The notes: generated from the sequence alone by a model not told the origin. DNA of 27,563 nucleotides from Sulfuricella sp035530375 (GCA_035530375.1 DATKUY010000033.1:1-27563); one strand, 5' to 3'. Shown: positions 15,797 through 24,157, counted from the stretch's first letter. A program made the numbers and translations.

Positions 15797-15875
15797 TGAG
15801 TCAGGGGTAAGGAGTAAAATCGGCTGTGGTGTTGCTTTTGACCTCGCTCATTACTCATTAGTTATTACTCATCAC
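15786..15875. repeat. Dyad repeat 3, pdxA-rsmA junction
   Basis: An imperfect inverted repeat has 29-bp arms, 15786-15814 and 15847-15875, with about 22 of 29 positions paired and the outer 12 (GTGATGAGTAAT) perfect. The unit is rich in AATGAGT/ACTCATT. The left arm contains the pdxA stop codon and its last three sense codons. The right arm ends 5 bp before the rsmA ATG and so occupies its ribosome-binding region. The sequence is unrelated to dyads 1 and 2. Confidence 0.75.
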
Positions 15876-15880
15876 CGATA

Positions 15881-16648
15881 ATGAACCACATCCCCAGAAA
15901 ACGCTTCGGCCAGAACTTCCTCACCGACCAGGGCGTGATCCAGTCCATCGTCCGCGCCATCAACCCCAAGCCGGGCGATGTCATGGTGGAAATCGGGCCG
16001 GGCCTGGGTGCGCTCACCGACCCCCTGCTCAAAATCCTGCCCCACCTCCATGTGGTGGAAATCGACCGCGACATCATCGCCCGGCTGGAAAACAACTACC
16101 CGAAATCGAAGCTGACCATCCACGCCGGCGATGCGCTGAAATTCGATTTTTCCACGCTGGGCGAGCGCATCCGGATAATCGGCAACCTGCCCTACAACAT
16201 CTCCACGCCCATCCTGTTCCACCTCAGCGAATACGTCGGCAACATCATCGACATGCACTTCATGCTGCAAAAGGAAGTGGTGGAACGCATGGTGGCCGCG
16301 CCCTCCACGCCGGAATACGGCAGGCTGTCGGTGATGCTGCAATACCGCTATGCCATGGAGCTGCAATTCATCGTACCGCCGGACGCCTTCCAGCCGGCAC
16401 CCAAAGTCGAGTCCGCCATCGTGCGCATGATCCCCTATGCCGAATTGCCGCATCCGGCCAGGGACGAAGCCCTGTTCGGCGCCATCGTCACCGCCGCCTT
16501 CGGCCAGCGGCGCAAAGTCTTGCGCAATACCTTGAAAGCCTATCTGGATAATGCCGGATTCACAGCGCTGGGGATTGATCCCGGGTTGCGGGCGGAGAAT
16601 CTGGGGGTGGCGGAGTTTGTGGCGATCGCCAATTACTGCAAGGTTTAG
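15881..16648 (+). CDS. rsmA: 16S rRNA dimethyladenosine transferase RsmA (KsgA)
   Basis: The 255-residue methyltransferase has RKRFGQNFLTD at its N-terminus, motif I VEIGPGLGALT, the acidic VVEIDRD, and the catalytic motif IV NLPYNISTP that is diagnostic for the KsgA/Dim1 family. It dimethylates two adjacent adenines near the 3' end of 16S rRNA late in 30S assembly. It follows pdxA in the usual betaproteobacterial order surA-pdxA-rsmA. No recognisable Shine-Dalgarno precedes the ATG at 15881, because the upstream bases belong to dyad repeat 3. Confidence 0.94.
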   Translation: MNHIPRKRFGQNFLTDQGVIQSIVRAINPKPGDVMVEIGPGLGALTDPLLKILPHLHVVEIDRDIIARLENNYPKSKLTIHAGDALKFDFSTLGERIRIIGNLPYNISTPILFHLSEYVGNIIDMHFMLQKEVVERMVAAPSTPEYGRLSVMLQYRYAMELQFIVPPDAFQPAPKVESAIVRMIPYAELPHPARDEALFGAIVTAAFGQRRKVLRNTLKAYLDNAGFTALGIDPGLRAENLGVAEFVAIANYCKV

Positions 16649-16837
16649 ATTCTGGCCTCGTGGGTTGTGGTTTTGTGCGTTGCGCACTCAAAGCCCGTCA
16701 CCGTTCTAACCACCTGAACAAAGATCTCGACAGCGACTCGTCTGTCATGAAATTTTGCTATTCACTGCAGCAGGTTGACCTCAGGCCAATGAATTTGCGG
16801 ATTCAAACATTAGTTAATATCGAACGCAAAATAGTGT

Positions 16838-16866
16838 TTTCAAACGACCGATTTGCTGCCTATAAT
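16838..16866 (+). promoter_or_regulatory. Sigma-70-type promoter for the small membrane protein
   Basis: A perfect TATAAT -10 element lies at 16861-16866, with TTTCAA (3 of 6) 17 bp upstream. The predicted start is near 16873, about 50 nt before the ATG of the 40-residue protein. The -10 is clear; the -35 is weak. Confidence 0.6.
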
Positions 16867-16924
16867 GAGACCTGCATGTCCTCAATCAGGGGCGGCACCC
16901 TTTCCATTCCAACTGGAGGAAGTC

Positions 16925-17047
16925 ATGTTAAAAGTTCTATTCGGTTCAACTACCGGCATTATGACCGTCGCGACCATCTCCCTCACCGTCATTGTAGTGT
17001 CTGGATGGTTGCTTTATTTCTACGTCAAGCAGAGTAAGTCCAAGTAA
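16925..17047 (+). CDS. 40-residue single-pass membrane protein (DUF3149-like)
   Basis: The reading frame MLKVLFGSTTGIMTV...YVKQSKSK is only 40 codons but has a strong Shine-Dalgarno (GGAGGAAG) 4-5 nt before ATG and its own promoter with a perfect -10. It has a short amphipathic start, one hydrophobic helix (about residues 12-34) and a basic tail, predicting an inner-membrane protein with a cytoplasmic C-terminus. The pattern LFG-x-x-x-G-I/L-M near the start, one helix and a basic end resembles the DUF3149 family of small proteobacterial proteins; this is recalled from the family and not checked by search. It has its own promoter and is not obviously in an operon. Function is unknown. Confidence 0.75.
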   Translation: MLKVLFGSTTGIMTVATISLTVIVVSGWLLYFYVKQSKSK

Positions 17048-17068
17048 AACCGCAACTTTCCCCTTGTT

Positions 17069-17111
17069 GAAGCATACCGCCCAACTCATTCGAGGCTTGG
17101 TGGTATGCTTC
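17069..17111. repeat. Inverted repeat after the small membrane protein gene
   Basis: The arms are GAAGCATACCGCC (17069-17081) and GGTGGTATGCTTC (17099-17111), complementary over 13 positions with one G-U pair, around a 17-nt loop. It starts 21 bp after the stop of the small gene and could end its transcript. No T-run follows, so it is not a typical intrinsic terminator. Confidence 0.6.
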
Positions 17112-17479
17112 GCGCTTGCATTCGACCGCCTCCCCGAACAAATCGAAAACCATTACATCCATTCAGCCTACCCTTGGCAAAAGGGAGCGCAACACTCATT
17201 CGTGCGCTTCGCGCAGATATTTAGATGCCGGGGGCAGCCCGGCGAGCTGGTTACTTTATAGACAGCCTGTTGATCGTTTCGAGTGCGAGCACATAGGCAT
17301 CAACGCTCTTCTCGACGAGTTGCCCTTTCAGTCCTGCACGCCCCTTACGTCCTTTCATTCTGTGTCATTCCTGGCAAACGTTGTGAACAGTTCGTAAGGC
17401 GCAATCATTATTGCGCCAAAGAAAACATCCGGTGCAATGCGCTTCGCTTATTAGTGCCCTACATTACACCAAACGCGAA
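17112..17479. other. Gene-free stretch with degraded intergenic repeats
   Basis: No convincing coding region is present. Two short inverted repeats stand out. One is a perfect palindrome GGCGCAAT-CATT-ATTGCGCC at 17398-17417. The other, at 17431-17462, starts GGTGCAATGCGCTTCGCTTA and ends TGCCCTAC, resembling widespread intergenic elements of the form GTAGGGTGCAATAAGCG read on the other strand. The segment near 17230-17260 (GCCGGGGGCAGCCCGGCGAG followed by GGTTACTTT) also resembles common proteobacterial extragenic repeats in decayed form. The resemblance is from memory, not from a search. Confidence 0.5.
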
Positions 17480-17864
17480 TCAAACCACCCGCACAGTCGC
17501 CCCGTACCGCCCCAGCTTGGCATCGCTCGTCAACAACACCAGCGGTTCCGTCTGGCTTTGCGCCACCAGCAGGCGGTCAAACGGGTCGCGATAATCGTCG
17601 AAAAGCGGCAGGACGGCAACGGCCAATAGATGTTCGCTTGATGTCCAGCCATTCGAAGCCGGCAGCTTCGGCCATTTTGACGAATCGTGGCAAGTCGATT
17701 TCCAGCTTGCCGGTGGAAATCTTGATCGCCATTTCCCATAGCGACGCGCGACTGATTGCTACCGGATCAGCCGCATTTTCGACCAGTTCGCGCGCTTCGG
17801 CCGGGACACGCTGACCGCGAATCAGCCGCCAGACTGCCAGATGGGTATCGAGCAACAACCTCAT
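17480..17864 (-). pseudogene. PIN-domain (VapC-type) toxin, frameshifted
   Basis: The first 77 codons encode MRLLLDTHLAVWRL (D6) and ISRASLWEMAIK (E44), as in the DTHxxxW group of PIN-domain ribonucleases. After WLDIKR the frame leaves homology. The missing half continues in another frame: LLAVAVLPLFDDYRDPFDRL, VAQSQTEPLVLLTSDAKLGR, ending at a TGA at 17480-17482. A 2-bp deletion (or 1-bp insertion) near 17630-17638 explains this; repaired, the protein would be about 128 residues, normal for the family. The in-frame product ends after 95 residues with an unrelated tail and lacks the third and fourth acidic residues of the PIN site, so the toxin is probably inactive. It overlaps the antitoxin gene by 4 nt. 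Confidence 0.85.
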
Positions 17865-18103
17865 TCGGCATGGTCTTTCAGGCAGTTGAACAGTTCGTCG
17901 ATTGGCTCATCGAAATCGTCGGCGATCCAGCCTTCGCCCTCCATCGAGCCGGGCGGCGCGATCCTGCGGCTGGGTGGCGCATAGGGAATCAGGCGGACGA
18001 TGGGCGCACCCGCCTTTGCAATAACCACATCCTCTCCGGCTTGCACTTGTTCGAGCAGTTTGGAAAGCTGGGTTTTGGCCTCGTGTATATTGACAAGGTG
18101 CAC
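17861..18103 (-). CDS. Phd/YefM-type antitoxin
   Basis: The 80-residue protein begins MHLVNIHEAKTQLSKLLEQVQAGE and continues VVIAKAGAPIVRLIPY, the N-terminal DNA-binding fold of Phd/YefM antitoxins. The acidic C-terminal half (EGEGWIADDFDEPIDELFNCL) is the usual toxin-binding tail. The start codon is GTG at 18103, with AGGAG 7 nt upstream. The stop overlaps the PIN toxin ATG (ATGA), as expected for a toxin-antitoxin operon. It would neutralise the toxin and repress its own promoter. The antitoxin frame is intact while the toxin is frameshifted. Confidence 0.88.
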   Translation of the reverse strand: MHLVNIHEAKTQLSKLLEQVQAGEDVVIAKAGAPIVRLIPYAPPSRRIAPPGSMEGEGWIADDFDEPIDELFNCLKDHAE

Positions 18104-18120
18104 GGAAATCTCCTGGAATT

Positions 18121-18167
18121 GGTTAGCTAACCCTTAGTCCATGCGGTGCTGGATTGCAAGACAATCC
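18121..18167. promoter_or_regulatory. Two small palindromes upstream of the antitoxin gene, possible operators
   Basis: GGTTAGCTAACC (18121-18132) is a perfect 12-bp palindrome 17 bp before the antitoxin GTG, and GGATTG-CAAGA-CAATCC (18151-18167) lies further up. Antitoxins of this family usually bind palindromes at their own promoter. A TTGACA -35 exists on the minus strand (18183-18178) but no acceptable -10 follows, so the promoter is not assigned. Confidence 0.4.
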
Positions 18168-18249
18168 ATTAAACAAATGTCAAACCAACGAGTAAGATGG
18201 CTTCGATGCCCTCCGCCAAACGATAACGCGCCCACCCTCCGCAAATTGC

Positions 18250-18627
18250 CTACCGCTCGATAAACTCGATCTTGTACCCGTCCGGGTCTTCGACGAAGGC
18301 AATCCACGTCGCCCCGCCATGCAGTGCCGGGCCGTACGTCACCTTGCCGCCCTTGGCCGCCACCTCCGCGCAGGCCTTGCGGATGTCGTCCACCTGGATG
18401 GCGACATGGCCGTAGCCCGTGCCCAGCTCGTAGCTGGATACGCCCCAGTTATAGGTGAGCTCGATCACCGCCCCTTCCGATTCCTCGCCGTAGCCGACGA
18501 AGGCGAGTGTGTACTTGCCGTCCGGATAATCCTTGCGCCGCAACAGCTTCATGCCCAGCACTTCGGTGTAGAAGGCGATGGATTTATCCAGGTCGCCGAC
18601 GCGGATCATGGTGTGCAGAATTCTCAT
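18250..18627 (-). CDS. gloA: Lactoylglutathione lyase (glyoxalase I)
   Basis: The 125-residue enzyme is very close to E. coli GloA over its whole length: MRILHTMIRVGDLDKSIAFY, VLGMKLLRR, GAVIELTYNWGV, GYGHVAIQVDD and AFVEDPDGYKIEFIE. The metal ligands are H5, E56, H74 and E121. It isomerises the methylglyoxal-glutathione hemithioacetal to S-lactoylglutathione, the first step of methylglyoxal detoxification; this sequence type is normally nickel-dependent. AGAGGAA precedes the ATG. It follows the YgjP-like gene by 11 bp and closes the glyQ-gloA operon. Confidence 0.95.
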   Translation of the reverse strand: MRILHTMIRVGDLDKSIAFYTEVLGMKLLRRKDYPDGKYTLAFVGYGEESEGAVIELTYNWGVSSYELGTGYGHVAIQVDDIRKACAEVAAKGGKVTYGPALHGGATWIAFVEDPDGYKIEFIER

Positions 18628-18638
18628 GGTTATTCCTC

Positions 18639-19382
18639 TCAGAATCGATGATACCGTTCCCCGCCGGCCTTGAGCGCCTGGTGGGCCGCCTCGTAGCGGG
18701 GCAGGGTTTCCTCGACGATGGCCCAGAAACGGGGTGAATGGTTGAGCTCCCGGATATGGGCCAGCTCATGCACGACCACGTAGTCGATCTGGCTGATCGG
18801 AGCCTGGATCAAGCGCCAACTGAGGCGGATTTCGCCGCGAGAATTGCAGCTACCCCAACGGGAGCGCGCGTTGGACAAGGCGAGGCTCGACAGCGCAAGA
18901 CCCATGCGGCCCGCATAATGCTCCAGCCGCTGGATAAAATGGCGACGCGCCTCGGCGCGGTACCACTGCTCCAGCTTGCGCCTGACTGCCGCCGCATCTG
19001 CGATGTCCGGCAGCTTCACGGTCAGGGTGTCGTCTTCCGACAGCAGCGGCTTTGCCCGCAGCCCGCCTGCCATCAGGCACAGCCTGATCTCGCTGCCCAG
19101 AAAAAGCAGCGTCTCGCCATGACAAAAACCCATCGGCTCGGGCTGGCTCGCCTGCCATTCGCGCAGCTTGTCCAGCAGCCAGCCGGAGCGCTCTTGCAAC
19201 ACCTTCTCCAGATGATTGTAAGCGGCTCGCTGCGGAGCGTTCACGGTCAGGCCGCGATGGTCGATGCGCATGCCGATGGTGCGGCGTTTCGGGCTGCGCT
19301 TCAGCAGATAGGAGACGTCCTGGCCGTCGAGCTGGATGGTGCGGGTTTCAACGGCGGCACGAGGTTTGCTGAGAAAACCCAT
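18639..19382 (-). CDS. YgjP-like (DUF45) zinc metallopeptidase
   Basis: The 247-residue protein carries SRWGSCNSRGEIRLSWRL (about 174-191) followed by VVHELAHIRELNHSPRFW (203-220). The pair is typical of the YgjP/DUF45 family, whose zinc site is H205-E206-x-x-H209 plus H215. The family is related to SprT/WSS1-type proteases, but its substrates are poorly known. The N-terminal half has KRSPKRRTIGMRIDHRGLTV, also conserved in the family. It lies 2 bp after plsC and 11 bp before gloA, so it is cotranscribed with the glyQ operon. Confidence 0.88.
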   Translation of the reverse strand: MGFLSKPRAAVETRTIQLDGQDVSYLLKRSPKRRTIGMRIDHRGLTVNAPQRAAYNHLEKVLQERSGWLLDKLREWQASQPEPMGFCHGETLLFLGSEIRLCLMAGGLRAKPLLSEDDTLTVKLPDIADAAAVRRKLEQWYRAEARRHFIQRLEHYAGRMGLALSSLALSNARSRWGSCNSRGEIRLSWRLIQAPISQIDYVVVHELAHIRELNHSPRFWAIVEETLPRYEAAHQALKAGGERYHRF

Positions 19383-19384
19383 GT

Positions 19385-20101
19385 TCAGGCCTTCGCGGCG
19401 GCGATGCGCGCCATTTCGCCCTCGATCCAGGCTTCCGCCCGGGCGTTCAGTTCGTCGGCCTTGATGCCTTTGGACTCGATCAACGGACCGAAACTGATGG
19501 TGATCACGCCGGGGCGTTTGAGAAAACCGTTCTTGCCCCAGTATTCGCCCGCGTTGTGCGCCACCGGCAAAACAGGGACGCCGGCATGGGTGGCGAGCCA
19601 GGCGCCGCCGATGTTGTATTTGCCCTTCTCGCCCGGCCTGACGCGGGTGCCCTCGGGAAAAACCACGACCCAGAAACCTTTCGCCAGACGGTCCTTGCCC
19701 TGCTCGATAATCTGTTTCAATGCGGCCCGACCGGCACCACGGTCAATCGCAATCGGGCTGGCCATCGCCAGAGCCCAGCCGAAAAAAGGAATGCGCAGCA
19801 GCTCCCGTTTAAGCACCCATACCAGCGGCGGCAGGAGTTCCTGGAATGCCAGGGTTTCCCACGCCGACTGGTGCTTGGACAGGACGATGGCCTGGGACTG
19901 CGGAATATTCTCCCGGCCCACCACACGAAAGGTCAGCCCGCAAGTCAGGACGAGCCAGCGCAGCATGATGCGCGCCCACGGCGCGATCGCGCGATAGCGG
20001 GTGATGGCGTTAAAAGGCAGGAAAAAGAAAGCGACGAAGAAATACAGCGGGGTGAAAACCCACATCCCCAGGGCGAAGATGAAAGAGCGAAACCAGATCA
20101 T
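19385..20101 (-). CDS. plsC: 1-acyl-sn-glycerol-3-phosphate acyltransferase PlsC
   Basis: The 238-residue acyltransferase has an N-terminal membrane region (about 5-32), the catalytic motif SKHQSAWE (H77-x4-E82, a form of HX4D/E seen in betaproteobacteria) and the substrate-binding FPEGTR (148-153). It acylates lysophosphatidate to phosphatidate at the inner membrane. The start overlaps the gmhB stop by 4 nt (ATGA). The gmhB-plsC order after glyS is a conserved betaproteobacterial arrangement. Confidence 0.92.
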   Translation of the reverse strand: MIWFRSFIFALGMWVFTPLYFFVAFFFLPFNAITRYRAIAPWARIMLRWLVLTCGLTFRVVGRENIPQSQAIVLSKHQSAWETLAFQELLPPLVWVLKRELLRIPFFGWALAMASPIAIDRGAGRAALKQIIEQGKDRLAKGFWVVVFPEGTRVRPGEKGKYNIGGAWLATHAGVPVLPVAHNAGEYWGKNGFLKRPGVITISFGPLIESKGIKADELNARAEAWIEGEMARIAAAKA

Positions 20102-20649
20102 GCACTCTTCTGAATGACGTATTTGACGGCTTCGCTGAGGTCATCGAAGACCAGCGTGTCTTCGGGCAGCCCGCCCTTCTCCCTTGTCTGCCTGCCTTTG
20201 CCGGTGAGCACCAGAATCGGCTGGGCACCCGCTTCGGCTGCGGCCTGCAGGTCGCGCAGGCTGTCGCCGATGCAGGGCACACCATCGAGACTCACGTTGA
20301 AACGCACGCCGATTTCCCGGAACATGCCGGGCTTGGGCTTGCGGCAGCCGCAATCGGAATCGGCGGCGTGGGGGCAGAAAAACAGCGCGTCGATGCGTGC
20401 GCCGGCCAGGCCCAGCACCTTGTGCATCTTGTCGTGGATCGTATTCAGCATGGCCATGTCGAACAGGCCGCGGCCGACGCCGGACTGATTGGTCGCCAGC
20501 ACCACCTTGAATCCGGCCTGGTTCAGACGCGCGATTGCCTCCAGACTGCCGGGAATGGGCTCCCATTCCTCCGGACTCTTGATGAACTGATCGCTGTCGT
20601 AGTTCACCACGCCGTCGCGGTCGAGGATGATCAATTTGGTCATGGGCAT
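20098..20649 (-). CDS. gmhB: D-glycero-beta-D-manno-heptose 1,7-bisphosphate 7-phosphatase
   Basis: The 183-residue HAD-family phosphatase has the catalytic motif ILDRDGVVNYD (nucleophile D10, acid/base D12), motif II ATNQSGVGRG (52-61) and a C-terminal IGDSLRDLQAAAEAG. A zinc site C92-P-H94...C100-G-C102 is typical of GmhB. It removes the 7-phosphate in ADP-heptose synthesis for the lipopolysaccharide inner core. The start may be the ATG at 20649 or the one two codons later. It lies 12 bp after glyS. Confidence 0.93.
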   Translation of the reverse strand: MPMTKLIILDRDGVVNYDSDQFIKSPEEWEPIPGSLEAIARLNQAGFKVVLATNQSGVGRGLFDMAMLNTIHDKMHKVLGLAGARIDALFFCPHAADSDCGCRKPKPGMFREIGVRFNVSLDGVPCIGDSLRDLQAAAEAGAQPILVLTGKGRQTREKGGLPEDTLVFDDLSEAVKYVIQKSA

Positions 20650-20661
20650 ATGCTTTTCCCG

Positions 20662-22785
20662 TCAGGCCGCCAGTTTCGAAATATCCGCCACCTGGTTCAT
20701 CAGCTTGCCCAGATTCCTGAGCAAGGCCAGGCGATTGTTGCGCAGCGAGGGTTCTTCCGCCATCACCATCACCTTGTCGAAGAAAGTATCCACCTCGGCG
20801 CGCACCCCTGCAAGAGCGGTCAATGCTTCAGTATAGCCGCCGTTGCTCACCGATGAGACCACCCCCGGAGCCAGTTGGTTCACCGCCGCGAACAGCGCCT
20901 TTTCCGCCGCTTCGGACATCAATGCCGGATCGGGCTCGCCCGCCGGTATCTCCCCGGCCTTTTTGAGGATATTCTGGATGCGCTTGTTAGCCGCCGCCAG
21001 CGCCTCCGCTTCCGGCAGTTTCCCGAAGGCGCGCACCGCCTCCAGGCGCGGCATGACCAGGTCGATGCGGGTCGGCGCCTGACTTACCACGGCGTCGATT
21101 TCGTCCGGCGCAAAACCCTTGTCGCGCAGATAACCTTTCAGCCGCTCCAGCATGAAACCGTGAACATCCACCGCCACGCTGTCCGCCAGCATTTCTGCCG
21201 GGAACAGCGCGCGAGTCTGCTGCAGCAATTGCAGCAGGTCCAGCGGCAACTTCATCTCGGCCAGGATGCGCAACACGCCCAGAGCGTGGCGACGCAGGCC
21301 GAAAGGGTCCTTGTCGCCGGTCGGCACCAGACCGATGCCGTAAATGCCGATCAGGGTATCCAGCTTGTCGGCCAGCGCCGCCGCCGCGCCGATGTTGTCC
21401 TGCGGCAGCGCATCGCCGGCGAAACGCGGCCAGTAATGCTGCTCGATGGCACGCGCCACTTCCTCGCGCTCGCCGTCATGCCGCGCATAGTACTGGCCCA
21501 TGATGCCCTGCAGCTCGGGGAACTCGCCCACCATGTCGGTGAGCAGGTCGGCTTTGGCGAGGGTCGCCGCACGCTCGGCCAGTTCGGCGCTGGCGTTGAG
21601 GTGGCGGGCAATCTCGCCGGCCAGCTTGCTGACGCGCCTGACCCGTTCGAGCTGGGTACCGAGCTTGTTGTGATAAACCACGTTGCCCAGCTTCGCCACG
21701 CGCGATTCGAGCGTCTTCTTGCGATCCTGGTCGAAGAAGAACTTGGCGTCCGCCAGGCGCGGACGCACCACCCGCTCGTTACCGCCGATCACCGCGCTCG
21801 GGTCGGACGGGCGGATGTTGGACACGATCAGGAACCGGTTGGTCAGCTTGCCGGCCGTATCCAGCAATGGGAAATATTTCTGGTTCGCCTTCATGGTCAG
21901 GATCAGGCATTCCTGCGGCACTTCGAGAAACTCCTGGCCGAAGCAGCCGACCAGCACGTTGGGGCGCTCCACCAGGCCGGTGACCTCGTCCAGCAGGGCA
22001 TCGTCCTCCACCGGCCTCACGCCGCCGCCGATTTTCGCCGCCGCATCATCAAGCTGGCGCGCGATGTCGGCGCGACGCGCCTCGAAGCTGGCGATCACCG
22101 CGCCCTCGTTTTCCATCTGTGCCGCATAGCTGTCGGCATCCTTGAGACTGACCGGGCTGACCATTGCCTCGAAGCGGTGGCCCTGGGTGGTGCGTCCGGC
22201 GCTCAGACCGAGCACGGAAACCGGCACCACCTCGGCACCATGCAGGGCTACCAGGCCATGCACCGGGCGCACGAAGTTGACCGTGCTCCAGCCGGGTTGT
22301 TCGCAGTTTTCATGCAACTGGTAGGCCATCACCTTGGGGATGGGCAGCTTGGTCAGCGCCTCGTCCAGCGCCTTCTGCAAGCCTTCCGCCAAGGTCGCCC
22401 CCTTGACCACGCTGTCGTAAAACAGCGCTTCGCTCTTGCCGTCGGTGGCGCGCTTGAGGTCCGGCACCATAGACTCATCCAGCCCCAGCGCGGCAAGCCT
22501 TTTCAGCAGCGCGGGCGTGGCTTTGCCATCGGCGCCCAGCCCGACGTTCACCGGCATCAGCTTGTGCGACACCGGCTTGTCCGCAGCCTGGGCGGCCACA
22601 TCCGCGACATGCACCGCCAGACGGCGCGGCGAGGCATAAGGCGTCACGGCGGCATCGACAGTGGCCAGCCCCTGCGCCTTGAGAGAATCCGAGATGGCGG
22701 CGGCAAAAGCCTCGCCCAGCTTCTTCAGCGCCTTGGGCGGCAGCTCTTCGACGAACAGTTCGACCAGCAGATTTTTCGTACTCAT
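20662..22785 (-). CDS. glyS: Glycyl-tRNA synthetase beta subunit
   Basis: The 707-residue protein begins LLVELFVEELPPKALKKLGEAFA and contains EVTGLVERPNVLVGCF and LADKLDTLIGIYGIGLVPTGDKDPFGLRR, all signatures of bacterial GlyS. The beta subunit is needed with GlyQ for tRNA recognition and aminoacylation in the alpha2beta2 enzyme. GAGGT precedes the ATG at 22785. The start overlaps the stop of a 37-codon frame that fills the gap to glyQ. Confidence 0.96.
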   Translation of the reverse strand: MSTKNLLVELFVEELPPKALKKLGEAFAAAISDSLKAQGLATVDAAVTPYASPRRLAVHVADVAAQAADKPVSHKLMPVNVGLGADGKATPALLKRLAALGLDESMVPDLKRATDGKSEALFYDSVVKGATLAEGLQKALDEALTKLPIPKVMAYQLHENCEQPGWSTVNFVRPVHGLVALHGAEVVPVSVLGLSAGRTTQGHRFEAMVSPVSLKDADSYAAQMENEGAVIASFEARRADIARQLDDAAAKIGGGVRPVEDDALLDEVTGLVERPNVLVGCFGQEFLEVPQECLILTMKANQKYFPLLDTAGKLTNRFLIVSNIRPSDPSAVIGGNERVVRPRLADAKFFFDQDRKKTLESRVAKLGNVVYHNKLGTQLERVRRVSKLAGEIARHLNASAELAERAATLAKADLLTDMVGEFPELQGIMGQYYARHDGEREEVARAIEQHYWPRFAGDALPQDNIGAAAALADKLDTLIGIYGIGLVPTGDKDPFGLRRHALGVLRILAEMKLPLDLLQLLQQTRALFPAEMLADSVAVDVHGFMLERLKGYLRDKGFAPDEIDAVVSQAPTRIDLVMPRLEAVRAFGKLPEAEALAAANKRIQNILKKAGEIPAGEPDPALMSEAAEKALFAAVNQLAPGVVSSVSNGGYTEALTALAGVRAEVDTFFDKVMVMAEEPSLRNNRLALLRNLGKLMNQVADISKLAA

Positions 22786-22891
22786 GCCGCCACCTCATCA
22801 ACTACCATTCCAGATTTCACCACATCACGTCGGTGGCCGGCAGCAATCGCGGCCGGTCGCATCCCCGCTACACGGGGCCCCTGCTTCCTGC

Positions 22892-22895
<4 letters not shown>
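22782..22895 (-). CDS. 37-codon ORF exactly bridging glyQ and glyS (uncertain)
   Basis: An ATG overlapping the glyQ stop (ATGA at 22895-22892) opens a frame of 37 codons, MSRKQGPRVAGMRPAA...VVDEVAA, whose stop overlaps the glyS start in the same way (ATGA at 22785-22782). Both junctions share the sequence GGCGGCATGAG. The frame could pass ribosomes from glyQ to glyS. The peptide is basic and resembles no family I know. A CCCCG-N5-CGGGG hairpin lies inside (22863-22877). It may equally be non-coding spacer, or the product of a duplicated junction. Confidence 0.3.
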
Positions 22896-23812
<917 letters not shown>

Positions 23813-23881
23813 TATTTCGTTGAACGATTTTGAAAGGGATTGATTTTACTTCTTTTCAGGGCGGGGAAAAACCCTGGCTCA

Positions 23882-23909
23882 AATAAAAAAGGGGTGCGCC
23901 GCCCCTTTT
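23882..23909 (-). terminator. Rho-independent terminator after the lnt/GIY-YIG unit
   Basis: On the minus strand AAAAGGGG (23909-23902), a 7-nt loop and CCCCTTTT (23894-23887) form an 8-bp stem followed by TT and then ATTT. The stem begins at the stop codon of the GIY-YIG gene. It should end lnt/GIY-YIG transcription before glyQ. Confidence 0.85.
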
Positions 23910-24157
23910 CAGCGCGCCTGCATCAAGGCCAGCTTTGCGCTGCGCGGCAGGCGCTTGATCTCCAGCTCGCGCCGACTGGCGGCGGAACGGTCGGGCTGCG
24001 CTTCAGTAAACACCGGCTTTACCGGCAAGCGGCTGCGCGTGTATTTCGATGCGGTGCCGCTGTTGTGTGCCGCCAGACGCTTTTCCAGGTCGTTGGTGAT
24101 GCCGGTGTAAAGCGTGCCGTCGGCGCATTCCAGAATGTAGCAATGCCAGCCGCTCAT
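23909..24157 (-). CDS. GIY-YIG nuclease-domain protein (YhbQ family)
   Basis: The 82-residue protein MSGWHCYILECADGTLYTGITNDLEKRL is a minimal GIY-YIG domain: CYI at 6-8 and YTG at 17-19 stand for the GIY and YIG motifs, then EKRLAAHNSG. It has the size and sequence style of the UPF0213/YhbQ family, whose members are weak nucleases of unclear role. The start is ATG 24157, overlapping the lnt stop (ATGA); the frame stays open upstream within lnt but without homology. A terminator follows at the stop codon. Confidence 0.88.
   Translation of the reverse strand: MSGWHCYILECADGTLYTGITNDLEKRLAAHNSGTASKYTRSRLPVKPVFTEAQPDRSAASRRELEIKRLPRSAKLALMQAR

Noticed and set aside
16660..17037. 125-codon frame after rsmA
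   Set aside because: It overlaps the well-supported 40-residue gene and its promoter in another frame, has no Shine-Dalgarno and resembles nothing.
18155..18183. Minus-strand TTGACA upstream of the antitoxin
   Set aside because: The -35 is perfect, but the hexamers at 15-18 bp spacing (e.g. CTTGCA) do not resemble a -10.
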